The notes below the pieces were generated by a model. It was given only the letters and a program-made list of their open reading frames with translations, did no database searches and was not told the DNA's origin. The translations under genes were made by a program, and so were the position numbers. DNA of 37,704 bases from a virus. Each line of letters begins with the position of its first letter. Position 1 is the first letter of the stretch. The stretch is taken from the IMG/VR virus record IMGVR_UViG_3300006919_000154, positions 1-37,704 of that record. The stretch is one strand, 5' to 3'. Of this stretch, positions 1-7,722 are shown one piece after another.

Positions 1-381
1 ATTAGCGTTTGCTGCTGATAGAGCAACTGCTTGTGTAATAGAAGCAAAGATTTTGTTTCGGTTAGGAACAACAGTAGCTTTCATGTTATCTTCTTCATAA
101 TGACCTTCTGGTACATCATCACCGCCTTTAACAAGATTAGAATTTAATAAATCAACTAAACCATCTAATTTAATTTGACGGTAACGTAATTTATTAGCAA
201 TTCCAATATCATTATCACATAAATAATCAACTAAAGATTGAGCTCTTTCTAACTCTACTCTATGCTTTTGACCATAATCAAAAGATAAAGCTGTTACATT
301 GTCATACTCTGATAAACATCTGAGTAATAAAGTTGAGGAGTCCATCCCCCCTGAAAGACTAACTACGACATTTTTTGCCAT
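1..381 (-). CDS. queC: 7-cyano-7-deazaguanine (preQ0) synthase QueC, N-terminal part, cut by window edge
   Basis: QueC is an ATP-using amide/nitrile synthase that converts 7-carboxy-7-deazaguanine to preQ0, the precursor of queuosine and of 7-deazaguanine bases in phage DNA. I translated this partial frame by hand: 127 codons are visible from the ATG at 379-381, and the frame runs off the left end. An N-type PP-loop, SGGMDSST, lies at residues 10-17. It is followed by the QueC-typical FDYGQKH-x-x-EL segment near residues 34-43 and a VVPNRN motif near 106-111. The C-terminal zinc cysteines would lie outside the window. The start overlaps the end of a small membrane-protein gene by 19 bases. 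The neighbouring TGT-like gene supports a role in DNA modification. Identity is confident; the role is inferred. Confidence 0.93.
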   Translation of the reverse strand, partial: MAKNVVVSLSGGMDSSTLLLRCLSEYDNVTALSFDYGQKHRVELERAQSLVDYLCDNDIGIANKLRYRQIKLDGLVDLLNSNLVKGGDDVPEGHYEEDNMKATVVPNRNKIFASITQAVALSAANAN

Positions 382-584
382 GATAAATAATTAATTAAAT
401 TTTGCCAGGTATTATTAAGCGTATAGGCAAACGCTGTTTTAAATTTATTATATCTACATTTAAGATAGGATATAACATAATAATAAATACTTACTAATCC
501 AAATCCTCCTGTAAGAAGAGTCCAAAAATTTGGATGCCAGTGTTCTCCACAAAATCCTAATGCGTGTTTTATGATTTCTGCCAT
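363..584 (-). CDS. Small membrane protein of unknown function
   Basis: The product has 73 residues. A short N-terminal segment contains Cys and His, then one hydrophobic stretch (about residues 20-42, Leu/Val/Ile/Tyr-rich) that should span the membrane, then a basic, Asn-rich tail. I do not recognise a family. It overlaps the upstream transglycosylase-like gene by 16 bases and the downstream queC start by 19 bases, so it sits inside a tightly packed operon. The overlaps on both sides and the ATG start favour a real gene, but the sequence gives no hint that it takes part in base modification. Confidence 0.6.
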   Translation of the reverse strand: MAEIIKHALGFCGEHWHPNFWTLLTGGFGLVSIYYYVISYLKCRYNKFKTAFAYTLNNTWQNLINYLSWQKMS

Positions 585-1384
585 GTTTTTTCTATTTTTG
601 GTATCCCGTTAATTTCTCTAAATAATGTTGTATTATGTAAAATAAAACTATAATCTACATATTTAAATTTAATATCAAAATGATCGTTCATGTTAGCTTT
701 AGGTTTTTCAACTAAACCATTTTCATCATATAAAGTACCTTCTAAAGCAGCCATTATAGGATTTGAGGTATCAATTGATTCAATTTGGTTATATCCTTTA
801 TACCAACCAAATTCTTGTGGTACTGAACATCCTAATAAGTGGATTCTATCATATTTTTCAATCATTTTTGAAGAATATAACCTACTAATAAAGGTCATTC
901 TTCCTAATGCTTTTCCTAAATCTTTATTTGGGTGGGGGAATAAATTATTATACCAAGTAGCCCCATAAGAAATGGCTAATTTTTTATAACCTAAAGTTTT
1001 TAAATTATTATAACACATAACCGCTGCTCCTTCATCTTCTCCTTGTACTACAGCTACAGGGGTAACTCCTTTTGGATATTTTAACTGCACCCAATATTTT
1101 GCTTGTGCATGGGTTCTAGCATAATCCATCCAAACATCTGGTACTATAAATTCATTTGGTGTTAACTCTGCTATCCAATATTTTAAACGATCCCATTTAT
1201 ATGCTTCTCCTAATTCATGTAATGAATTATCCATAACAATATATCGTCCTGATTTTTTAGCATCATAAAAATATTGTTTATATTCCTCATCTTGATCTAA
1301 TAAGTGAGGTAAACAATAATCATAATCGTTAAATTCAGTTGATGCTGATAATAGACAACGAGGTACTTCGTGGCTTACTTTCAT
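569..1384 (-). CDS. TGT-like transglycosylase, DpdA-type (7-deazaguanine insertion into DNA)
   Basis: The 271-residue protein has the layout of a minimal tRNA-guanine transglycosylase barrel. MDNS at about residues 51-54 stands where TGT has its first Asp motif. Next come a PDVWMD segment (about 82-87), a VVQGEDEG segment (about 112-119, compare TGT VQGG), LAISYGA (about 136-142, compare AIGG) and IHLLGCSVPQEF (compare TGT LMGVGTPEDL). It lacks the zinc-binding C-terminal cluster of bacterial Tgt. Phage DpdA enzymes are short TGT relatives that place preQ0-type bases into DNA, and queC nearby fits that role. The ATG overlaps the preceding stop (ATGA). Family membership is judged from motifs only; DNA rather than tRNA as the target is an inference from the phage context. 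Confidence 0.75.
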   Translation of the reverse strand: MKVSHEVPRCLLSASTEFNDYDYCLPHLLDQDEEYKQYFYDAKKSGRYIVMDNSLHELGEAYKWDRLKYWIAELTPNEFIVPDVWMDYARTHAQAKYWVQLKYPKGVTPVAVVQGEDEGAAVMCYNNLKTLGYKKLAISYGATWYNNLFPHPNKDLGKALGRMTFISRLYSSKMIEKYDRIHLLGCSVPQEFGWYKGYNQIESIDTSNPIMAALEGTLYDENGLVEKPKANMNDHFDIKFKYVDYSFILHNTTLFREINGIPKIEKTWQKS

Positions 1385-1905
1385 TTGATACTTAATTTTT
1401 TCATTGGAGGTCTTCCTCTACGCCTTAATGGATAAGGAATAGGTACAACCTTATATTTTTCATCTATATGATAATAAAAATCAATTAGGGAATCACCGGA
1501 AAAATTAATCATTTCTTCCTCTACTTGTTTCTTATCTAATCTATAATATTTTGTAAACTCAGTAATAAGACTATTTAGTCTTTCTGCTTCATCTTTTTCA
1601 GCATCTTCTATCAAACGTTTTCTCCGAGCTAATTGGACTGCTCCTTTTTCTAAAAACATTTGATAATCATTATTACATTCTTTTAGTAAATCTTCTAATT
1701 GATATTCAATTAAATATTGTTGTGCTCTATAACAGGTATAATCAAAATCTCCATTCAATATCCTATCACGTAATGGTTGACGATTATGGAGAGGTTTGTT
1801 TTTTGGTTGATACATCCTCCACCACCTAAATTGGTTATAGTTTATTTTTTGATATTGACTAAGCTGTTTTTCTACTTCTTTCCTTGATAGAGGAATACTA
1901 TACAT
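1381..1905 (-). CDS. Hypothetical basic/helical protein with AT-hook-like C-terminus
   Basis: The product has 174 residues and is strongly charged and mostly helical. The N-terminal half is rich in Tyr, Gln, Arg and Trp. The middle (about 95-125) is a charged helix with alternating Glu/Lys/Arg. Near the C-terminus RRRGRPPMKK contains the R-G-R-P core of an AT-hook, a minor-groove DNA-binding motif. I recognise no family. It is coupled by ATGA overlap to the DpdA-like gene downstream, so it may be a DNA-binding partner of the modification enzyme, but this is a guess from context. A single AT-hook core can arise by chance in a basic tail. Confidence 0.7.
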   Translation of the reverse strand: MYSIPLSRKEVEKQLSQYQKINYNQFRWWRMYQPKNKPLHNRQPLRDRILNGDFDYTCYRAQQYLIEYQLEDLLKECNNDYQMFLEKGAVQLARRKRLIEDAEKDEAERLNSLITEFTKYYRLDKKQVEEEMINFSGDSLIDFYYHIDEKYKVVPIPYPLRRRGRPPMKKLSIK

Positions 1906-1923
1906 ACACTTTTATTTTAATAA

Positions 1924-2097
1924 CTACCAACCCCTTTCGCATCTTAATTCATATGCATCTTGACGGGCTTGTGATTGGGCTTCAATATCCCAAGCTTCAT
2001 TTGCTGTTACACAAATTTCTTCTCCATTACGAAGAATAATAGCACATTCATCTCCTGAAATACCGCATGTAAAAAATCTAATTACTGAATCGAACAT
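1924..2097 (-). CDS. Small hypothetical protein (57 residues)
   Basis: This is a short frame from an ATG at 2095-2097 to a TAG at 1924-1926. The 57-residue product starts MFDSVIRFFTCG, has four cysteines, and has an acidic/polar C-terminal half ending in CERGW. No family is recognised. It fills what would otherwise be a gap of about 360 bases between two larger genes on the same strand, and its codons use the same AT-rich bias. It looks like a real small phage gene of unknown role. Confidence 0.55.
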   Translation of the reverse strand: MFDSVIRFFTCGISGDECAIILRNGEEICVTANEAWDIEAQSQARQDAYELRCERGW

Positions 2098-2104
2098 AAC
2101 CTAA

Positions 2105-2209
2105 TTATTTTAAAATTAATTTAATAATATTAAATGGTAATAAAACTATAAACTTTACTAACTTAAACACTAAATACCATAAATAAATTACTGCAATTAT
2201 TGTCATCAT
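2105..2209 (-). CDS. Putative 34-residue membrane microprotein
   Basis: A frame from ATG (2207-2209; a second ATG follows directly) to TAA (2105-2107) encodes 34 residues. They are almost all hydrophobic (Ile, Leu, Val, Phe, Tyr), with lysines at positions 16, 19, 30 and 34, as in a single membrane helix with basic flanks. No family is recognised. AT-rich DNA can yield such frames by chance, so support is weak, but it is on the coding strand and sits between genes without overlap. Confidence 0.35.
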   Translation of the reverse strand: MMTIIAVIYLWYLVFKLVKFIVLLPFNIIKLILK

Positions 2210-2269
2210 AACCTTTATTATTTCTTATTTACTGTGTAAATATACGAAGAATCCCTCAGGTAGCCAAAT

Positions 2270-2830
2270 TTATTCAGTAGAAAAGAAAAAAGTTTGATGC
2301 ATTCTACAATATTCATCTTCATGCCCAAAATATTGAACTGCAGCATGATAAAATTCACCTCTATAAATTATTGCCCTATTATATACATTACCTACAAAAT
2401 CAGTAACTTCCCATGCTGTAAAATCTAAACTATCCTTATCAATTTCTTCAGCTAATTTATCATCTTTAGGACGAACTCTACACCCTGTTTTTTTGTGTTT
2501 GTATAAGGCAGTACCTGAAGCTAAAGGGGCATCTGGGGTTAGATAGACTACACAAGCCCAGCTAGTTCCCCAATCTGAGTGGATCCAACATTTATCCCAT
2601 GATTTACAAAGATTATAAGAACCATTATATTCATTCCAATCTACATCCCAATTAGTAATTTTTGTACCAACTGCTTTTTCTAGTGCAGACTTAACTGAAG
2701 GATGTCTATCAAATTTAGTTCTTTTTCCTGGGTGATTTCCCATTTTATCAAACCATTCCATCCCGAATGCTTTTTGTCTAATATAATCAGGATCACTATA
2801 AAAATTATCTATAACTATAATTGAAGCCAT
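2270..2830 (-). CDS. 2OG-Fe(II) oxygenase-like protein (DUF6445-like)
   Basis: The 186-residue protein looks like a small double-stranded beta-helix enzyme. A WIHSDWG segment provides a His84-x-Asp86 iron-binding pair, followed by a VVYL strand. NRAIIYRGEFYHAA at about 151-164 provides a candidate distal His162, with Arg157 as a possible 2-oxoglutarate contact. The opening IIVIDNFYSDPDYIR and the closing HQTFFF strand fit phage and bacterial DUF6445-type proteins as I remember them. Substrate is unknown; such proteins could act on proteins, nucleic acids or small molecules. It starts 2 bases after the stop of the upstream membrane-protein gene, so the two are probably cotranscribed. Confidence 0.65.
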   Translation of the reverse strand: MASIIVIDNFYSDPDYIRQKAFGMEWFDKMGNHPGKRTKFDRHPSVKSALEKAVGTKITNWDVDWNEYNGSYNLCKSWDKCWIHSDWGTSWACVVYLTPDAPLASGTALYKHKKTGCRVRPKDDKLAEEIDKDSLDFTAWEVTDFVGNVYNRAIIYRGEFYHAAVQYFGHEDEYCRMHQTFFFSTE

Positions 2831-2832
2831 AA

Positions 2833-3936
2833 CTAATACTCTTTTGTTAAATCATCTTTTTTTATAAATTTCTTAACATATTCTTTTAAATCTATCTTTT
2901 TACCATCTTTTGTTGTTAAAGATAAATTAGGATTAATTTCTATATCATCATCAAAATCTTCAGCAGGTTCAGAAATTATTTCTTCTTCATCCTTAACTTC
3001 AATATCGTTTATAGTATAGTCCCATTTTGGTTCATTTTCTAATCCATCTTGTATAGTTGTATCCCAAACACTAACATTATTGTCTTCTACTTTTTCACCA
3101 TATAAATTTTCTTTATATTTCTTTTTAGGATAAGCTTTATCAAAGGCAAAGTTGGCTGCAACAACTAATGAAATTGCTAAAGGATCAAATACAAAAATAA
3201 TAATTAACAATAAAATGTTAATAATTTTATCCATAGGTGCTCCTGTAAGGCCTGATAAATACTGTAGTGGTCCTAATTCACCCGCAACTTCAGTGTTATT
3301 ATCTAATTCTAATACTTGTAATTGGAATTTACGTAAACTATCCGCAGCTACTTCACGTTGAGCTTGAATATTTTTTCTATTTTCTTCTTCAGTTGCGATA
3401 CGAGATTGTGCCAACCTAAGTTCGGAAGTTGATACTGTGGTTCTAACGCCTCCAACCACCGAGGTGTCTCGTACCTGGATTTGTTGAGACCTAGCATTGG
3501 AAAGAGTAGAAATGTTATTAGAAATTCTTTCAAGTTCCTGGTCATATCTTGTAACATCCGCATCATAAAAGTCAACTTTTTGTTGTATAAAGGCTTTTTC
3601 ATTCTTAACTATAGATAATTTACTATAAGTTTCTTGGTATGCTGCTGATAGAAACCCATAAATCCCCATACTAGTAATAAGTACAAGTATTACAGCTGCA
3701 ATAGTTAAATAAGTTCTAAGGATTTTATTTAAAGTATCCCAATATTGGTATAAAAGAGATGCTATAACTAACTTAGCTACCTCCAAAGAACCTGCCATAA
3801 TTATTACTTCAAATGAAGCACCCGCAAAAAGTTTGCTAAGGCCACTTACAGAATAGAAAGCAGCCGAAGCAGATACTGACAGGGCAGAAAATGCTATTAT
3901 AAAAGGAAATATACCTTGTTTTAGATTTTTAAGCAT
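2833..3936 (-). CDS. Membrane protein with large coiled-coil domain, unknown function
   Basis: The product has 367 residues. Hydrophobic helices lie at about 8-28, 38-62 and 75-98, then a long Gln/Glu/Arg-rich coiled coil from about 105 to 210, then one more membrane helix at about 233-262 (IIIFVFDPLAISLVV region), and an acidic cytoplasmic-type tail to the end. No cleavable signal peptide is evident. I recognise no family by name. Its place directly downstream of the holin gene (37 bases apart) suggests a possible role in lysis or in remodelling the envelope, but nothing in the sequence proves this. Confidence 0.7.
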   Translation of the reverse strand: MLKNLKQGIFPFIIAFSALSVSASAAFYSVSGLSKLFAGASFEVIIMAGSLEVAKLVIASLLYQYWDTLNKILRTYLTIAAVILVLITSMGIYGFLSAAYQETYSKLSIVKNEKAFIQQKVDFYDADVTRYDQELERISNNISTLSNARSQQIQVRDTSVVGGVRTTVSTSELRLAQSRIATEEENRKNIQAQREVAADSLRKFQLQVLELDNNTEVAGELGPLQYLSGLTGAPMDKIINILLLIIIFVFDPLAISLVVAANFAFDKAYPKKKYKENLYGEKVEDNNVSVWDTTIQDGLENEPKWDYTINDIEVKDEEEIISEPAEDFDDDIEINPNLSLTTKDGKKIDLKEYVKKFIKKDDLTKEY

Positions 3937-3973
3937 AATTATAAATATAGTAAAGTAATAGGACTAAAACAAC

Positions 3974-4390
3974 CTATTTTCTATCACCTTTATGCTTATC
4001 TATGCGGTCTAAAATTTGATTTACAACATCCATTTTAATAAAACCAGCCATTGATGCATTTTTTAAGGCACTTATTAATTGTAAAACTACAAGGGGCATT
4101 ACAACGGTTTCACTTAACCATCCTGCCCCTGGTATGCTTTTTTCTATTACTAAAATTACTGTTAACATAATAACCCAGAAAAGTAGAGTTTTTAAAATTT
4201 TAATTGCTTTATAAGTTTTAAATCCTTCTCTTTTAACCCCAGCTATTACTCCAAAAAAACCATCTGCAAAAATTAATGTAGCAATCGCTAAATATTGTTC
4301 TGCGTTTTGCATTGTAAGTTCCATAAAATAAGAACATATAAATGCTAGTGACATTGTGCTTCCTGCTATCATTAATTTAATATTACTCAT
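3974..4390 (-). CDS. Phage holin (holin family 4-like)
   Basis: Holins form lesions in the inner membrane at the end of infection. The 138-residue product has three to four hydrophobic helices (about 7-25, 33-50, 66-88, 95-110). Between the second and third is the FFGVIAGVKREGFKTYKA segment typical of the toxin-secretion/phage-lysis holin family (PF05105-like), with a basic loop after a membrane helix. The C-terminus is charged and soluble. It starts 2 bases after the stop of the L,D-transpeptidase-like gene, forming a lysis cassette. Family assignment is from recall of the motif. Confidence 0.72.
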   Translation of the reverse strand: MSNIKLMIAGSTMSLAFICSYFMELTMQNAEQYLAIATLIFADGFFGVIAGVKREGFKTYKAIKILKTLLFWVIMLTVILVIEKSIPGAGWLSETVVMPLVVLQLISALKNASMAGFIKMDVVNQILDRIDKHKGDRK

Positions 4391-4392
4391 GA

Positions 4393-4992
4393 TTATACTA
4401 GATCTTTTGATTCAATTAATGTGTAAGTAAATGAATTACCATATAAATCTTTAGCTTTATGAGCTAACTCCATTAATTGATTAAAATCAGATTCTTTAGA
4501 GAAAACTTGACATCCTGCTGACCATTTGTCAATTTGGGTTGAACCTTCTACTCTTGAACCTGCCTTATGGATGTTAATTCCGAAAATACCTTCATGAATG
4601 TTTTCTTCTAACATATCATATTTACCGTCTTTGTTATTATCACGATAAACTTTCACAGGTTTTTTCTGGCATAAAGCTTCATATTTACCTTGGTGTTTTC
4701 TTATTTCATGTGATCCTCTATATTGATTAGGGACTAAAATAGCTACTCCATCTTTATTAAGTAAATTCTTTTCCCAGTGTGATCCTGGATCTGTTGTGGC
4801 ATCAAATTCATGATATTTCATTTCACCATCTACTGAATATGAAACTGTAAGTTTATCATCAAACTTATTGGTTACAGTCCCATGGGTATCTGAGTTCCGT
4901 ACCCCAACAATATTTAAATTGTAGTCACCGCCTTCGAACCATTTATATCCTTTAGATTCTACGGTATTTTTAATTTGTTCTCTTGTATACAT
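4393..4992 (-). CDS. L,D-transpeptidase-like peptidoglycan enzyme, probable endolysin
   Basis: The 199-residue protein has a GINIHKAG segment with His142 and, after a 15-residue spacer, SAGC with Cys161. This spacing and pattern match the catalytic His...[S/T]-x-G-C signature of YkuD-type L,D-transpeptidases, which act on peptidoglycan stem peptides through a cysteine. A DNNKDGKYD loop at about 118-126 could bind calcium. There is no signal peptide, so it would need a holin to reach the wall. It sits between two holin-like genes (2-3 base gaps), which strongly suggests lysis. Whether it cuts or exchanges peptide bonds is open; it could also be a cysteine peptidase with a similar motif. Confidence 0.65.
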   Translation of the reverse strand: MYTREQIKNTVESKGYKWFEGGDYNLNIVGVRNSDTHGTVTNKFDDKLTVSYSVDGEMKYHEFDATTDPGSHWEKNLLNKDGVAILVPNQYRGSHEIRKHQGKYEALCQKKPVKVYRDNNKDGKYDMLEENIHEGIFGINIHKAGSRVEGSTQIDKWSAGCQVFSKESDFNQLMELAHKAKDLYGNSFTYTLIESKDLV

Positions 4993-4995
4993 TTA

Positions 4996-5250
4996 TTATT
5001 CTTTTTTTCCAAATATTTTACCTGCTTCAGCAATCCCAAAAGATCCTAAAGTGATAAATAAAAATGAATCATAAATAAATTCTTGGATTACTAAGTCTTT
5101 TCCAAAAAATCCAGTAACAATATCTGCTGCTGCAAATACTACCATAATAGCAAATGAAGCAAAACCAACTACTGATTTTTCGTTAATATCATTATTATCT
5201 TTAAAAATGTCTTTGAAAGCCATCCACTTATTTTTTAAATAATTTAACAT
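4996..5250 (-). CDS. Small two-helix membrane protein, second holin-like candidate
   Basis: The product has 84 residues: a charged N-terminal amphipathic stretch (about 1-25), two hydrophobic helices (about 29-47 and 58-75) and a basic end with GKIFGKKE. This is a class II holin-like topology. It lies 3 bases upstream of the probable endolysin, and another holin-like gene follows that one. It may be the second component of a holin/antiholin or pinholin pair, but a non-lysis role is possible. Confidence 0.55.
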   Translation of the reverse strand: MLNYLKNKWMAFKDIFKDNNDINEKSVVGFASFAIMVVFAAADIVTGFFGKDLVIQEFIYDSFLFITLGSFGIAEAGKIFGKKE

Positions 5251-5289
5251 AGAATAACAAATTAGTAAAACATTATTTTATGATACATA

Positions 5290-6702
5290 TTAAAATTGGA
5301 ATTTAGAACCAATAGTAGCTGACCAAGTTATTGGGATTTCTGGAAGTGTTGTACCTATTATATTTCCTCCAATATTAAATCTAAATCTTTGTGTAATTCC
5401 TACATCAAAATTTGAACCTACTATATAAGTTATATGTTCATTTAATGCTAATTCTCCTTTAAATACAGCTTTTTTAGTAGAAAAAGTATATGATATTGGA
5501 TTAAGAGCTAAAGCTAGCATAGGAGATATAGTAACTCTTTTAGTTGGGAAAGGTTTAGTACCAAATAAAACACCTGAAGGCATTATCATAATATTATCTT
5601 CTACATTTATAATAGTACCTGATAGTGCAAATCCCCCAACAAATCCTTTCCAGAAGTTTTCTTTTTGTCCTAGATATACATTACTTATTCCAAATGAACC
5701 TACTTTAGTACCATAAATATACATGAAATTAGCACTAATAGATTGTATAAACATTATACTTCCTCTATTGTAAATAGACCCAAAATATAAATCTTCTTTT
5801 TTAGTTTCTGGGTTCCAAAGATATAATTTTTCTTCTTTATCATAATTAAAGTATACATCAGATTGAGATAAACTTAAACTAAATTGGTTTAAATTATCCC
5901 ATATCATTATATTTGCCGCATAGGTAGTAGTTCCTGTAAGGGAAGATTGGGAAAAACCTAAACTAATAGCATTAGTAAGAGTTCCATCTAAACCAGATTG
6001 ACTAAGTAAATTAGCAGATACTGCTATTGGGTTACGTTTTTCTGTTTTCTTTTCTTCTTCTTCTTCTGAGTTTTCTTCTTCTACTTCATCTGATTCAGAT
6101 TCTTCACTTTCCTTATCTTCTGAGTTTTCTGATTCAGTGCTATCTCCTTCTTCGGATGATTCTTGATTTTCTGAATTTTCAGAATTAGATCCTTCTCCTT
6201 CTGAATTATTCCCTTCTGAACTTCCTTCGCTTCCTCCAGAAGTTCCCTCTCCTGACGAATTGCCAGATTCGTTATTGTTATTCCCTGATTGAGTATTTGT
6301 ACTTGAAGTGCTAGAAGATGTATCTTGTGACGAAGTATTTGTAGTAGTTGTTGCATTGGACGTAGCATTTGAAGCAGCATTAGTAGCATTGGATGTTGTA
6401 GTAGTTGTTGTTTGCTGGGTGGTTTGTGTTGTTGCTGTGGTAGTTGAACATGGACTTAAATTTGACCACCATAAATATGTTTCATTTAACCAAGCTTCTA
6501 AAGTTCCATTAGTATATTCAGCCCAAGTAAAAGTTCTTACTTTATTATAAAAAGCTACTGTAGCAGATCCATTAACAAAAGCTGCAGTAACTATTTTAGT
6601 TTCACCAGTACATCTATCTACAAAAGTATTTACAACGTTTTGGGTTTGCCCTAATAAAGGGAAACACCAAAAAAGAATAAGTATGTAAAATAATTTTCGC
6701 AC
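5290..6702 (-). CDS. Secreted protein with long Thr/Ser/Glu linker and C-terminal beta-barrel-like domain
   Basis: I chose the GTG at 6700-6702 as start, one base after the CsgG-like stop; a TTG at 6714 is the other option. This gives a clean signal peptide ending in PLLGQ. A small N-terminal domain (about 22-86) follows, with two cysteines (RCTGET and SPCS) and aromatic motifs. A low-complexity linker runs from about 86 to 223, shifting from Thr-rich to Asn/Gly-rich to Glu-rich. The last 240 residues are alternating polar/hydrophobic beta-strands ending in Phe, as in outer-membrane barrels. It directly follows the CsgG-like gene, so it may be its cargo or partner. Family not recognised by name. 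Confidence 0.75.
   Translation of the reverse strand: MRKLFYILILFWCFPLLGQTQNVVNTFVDRCTGETKIVTAAFVNGSATVAFYNKVRTFTWAEYTNGTLEAWLNETYLWWSNLSPCSTTTATTQTTQQTTTTTTSNATNAASNATSNATTTTNTSSQDTSSSTSSTNTQSGNNNNESGNSSGEGTSGGSEGSSEGNNSEGEGSNSENSENQESSEEGDSTESENSEDKESEESESDEVEEENSEEEEEKKTEKRNPIAVSANLLSQSGLDGTLTNAISLGFSQSSLTGTTTYAANIMIWDNLNQFSLSLSQSDVYFNYDKEEKLYLWNPETKKEDLYFGSIYNRGSIMFIQSISANFMYIYGTKVGSFGISNVYLGQKENFWKGFVGGFALSGTIINVEDNIMIMPSGVLFGTKPFPTKRVTISPMLALALNPISYTFSTKKAVFKGELALNEHITYIVGSNFDVGITQRFRFNIGGNIIGTTLPEIPITWSATIGSKFQF
6034..6447 (-). repeat. Low-complexity linker-coding region
   Basis: This stretch inside the secreted-protein gene encodes about 138 residues drawn almost only from Thr, Ser, Asn, Gly and Glu. 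It moves from runs of Thr and Ala/Ser/Asn, through Gly/Ser/Asn, to long acidic runs. It is not an exact tandem repeat but is a clear compositional tract, likely a flexible extracellular spacer and prone to length change. Confidence 0.8.
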
Positions 6703-6703
6703 A

Positions 6704-7414
6704 TTAATGATCAAAGATACCTTTACGTATCATTCGTTTAACTACTTTAGCTACTCCTGTTTCTAAAGCTTTTTTAGTTGATGTACCTATAGAAGATTGA
6801 TTAAATTTAATTTCTTCTAAATTTTCGTCATTAAGTAAAGTCATTTCTCTTGTTGTTGTAGCTTTACCTAATCCAGATCCTGTCATATAAAGTCCAGTTT
6901 CTGCATCTACCATTTTAACTTGGAGACCTAATCTAGTAACTAAATTACTTTTAACTCCATCTTTTAAACTAATGGATTCATCTTCAGAGATAGAAAAATC
7001 ATATACCTCTATATAACAGAAGTATTTAGCAAGCATAATTTTACCTTTTATATCAATTTGGTTTGCAGTAAATCCTTTTTGGGATGCCTTATATTGAGTT
7101 ACCATTCTATCTTTGATTTCGTCTTTTGTTTCAACAAATTCAAATCTGAATGTCTCGTCTAAAAATGCTACTGTAATATTAGTTAATCCTAATCCAACTC
7201 TATAATCACCTAATTCGGGGTATTGTGACAATACTTCATCACTAACTCCAATATTAAGTAATGCTACAGTTACAGGATCTCCATTATATTCAGGTACTGA
7301 CCAAATAGATTCTTTTGATTCAAACCCTGCTGTATAATCTTCAGTTGTTGTCTTCCCTATTACTTGCCCAAATGCTACATTTAGCCCAAGTAAAAATACG
7401 ATAAGATATTTCAT
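6704..7414 (-). CDS. CsgG-like curli-secretion-type outer-membrane pore protein
   Basis: CsgG family proteins assemble as outer-membrane pores that export amyloid subunits. The 236-residue product begins with a short signal peptide ending in AFGQ, with no lipobox Cys. It then resembles a CsgG-like core: VTVALLNIGVSD opening, a central strand-helix pattern, YFCYIEVYDFS, and a LGLQVKMVDAETGLYMTGSGLGKATT segment split here as LGLQVKMVDAETG then LYMTGSGLGKATT. The latter echoes the V-D-x-x-T-G-x-x repeat seen in CsgG proteins. The C-terminal helix (KKALETGVAKVVKRM) fits the CsgG end. CsgG-like genes are known in some marine T4-like phages. It sits between small membrane proteins and a secreted barrel-like protein. 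Assignment is from motif recall. Confidence 0.72.
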   Translation of the reverse strand: MKYLIVFLLGLNVAFGQVIGKTTTEDYTAGFESKESIWSVPEYNGDPVTVALLNIGVSDEVLSQYPELGDYRVGLGLTNITVAFLDETFRFEFVETKDEIKDRMVTQYKASQKGFTANQIDIKGKIMLAKYFCYIEVYDFSISEDESISLKDGVKSNLVTRLGLQVKMVDAETGLYMTGSGLGKATTTREMTLLNDENLEEIKFNQSSIGTSTKKALETGVAKVVKRMIRKGIFDH

Positions 7415-7416
7415 TT

Positions 7417-7668
7417 TTATCCTAGTGTATCAAAAATACCAAAAGTGGCATTTTCAAATTGAGCTGGGTTTGTAATAAATTGAAACACTATAAAAGTCCA
7501 TCCAACCCAAAACATAGATATTAGCACTGTTATCCATAATGCTATAATAAAATCTAAGGGTTTTTTGGAATTTATAGCTGTTTGCCATAGCTCAACCACT
7601 GGAATAAAAAAGTACAAAATAAATTGGATTAGCCAAAATTGTTTTGTACGTTGTAATAGATAATTCAT
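7417..7668 (-). CDS. Small multi-helix membrane protein, unknown function
   Basis: The product has 83 residues with two hydrophobic helices (about 12-28 and 42-66) rich in Trp, Phe and Ile and few charges. It begins MNYLLQRTKQFWL. No family is recognised. It lies 2 bases before the CsgG-like gene, so the two are almost certainly translated from one message; a helper role for the secretion module is possible but unproven. Confidence 0.55.
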   Translation of the reverse strand: MNYLLQRTKQFWLIQFILYFFIPVVELWQTAINSKKPLDFIIALWITVLISMFWVGWTFIVFQFITNPAQFENATFGIFDTLG

Positions 7669-7722
7669 GGTTTTAATTTTAATTGTTACACTTCACTTTA
7701 TTTAAAATTTAACTGTGAATAG

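Noticed and set aside
3348-3602. 84-residue frame on the minus strand inside the coiled-coil membrane protein
   Set aside because: Fully inside a larger, better supported frame in another phase, with no spacing or motif to support it.
3938-3948. Exact ATATTTATAAT copy before the 367-residue membrane protein
   Set aside because: It ends one base before the ATG, so transcription would start inside the gene; kept out of the promoter list.
3957-3978. Possible hairpin AATAGG...CCTATT between the holin and membrane-protein genes
   Set aside because: Only 6 weak base pairs, overlaps the holin stop codon and has no T-run; likely chance in AT-rich DNA.
6081-6389. 102-residue Leu/Lys/Gln frame on the minus strand
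   Set aside because: Alternate phase of the low-complexity linker region; composition is a by-product of the repeat-like DNA.
6308-6550. 80-residue Val-rich frame on the plus strand
   Set aside because: It is the antisense of the Thr/Ser-rich linker of a secreted protein; codon bias comes from the other strand and no other plus-strand gene exists.
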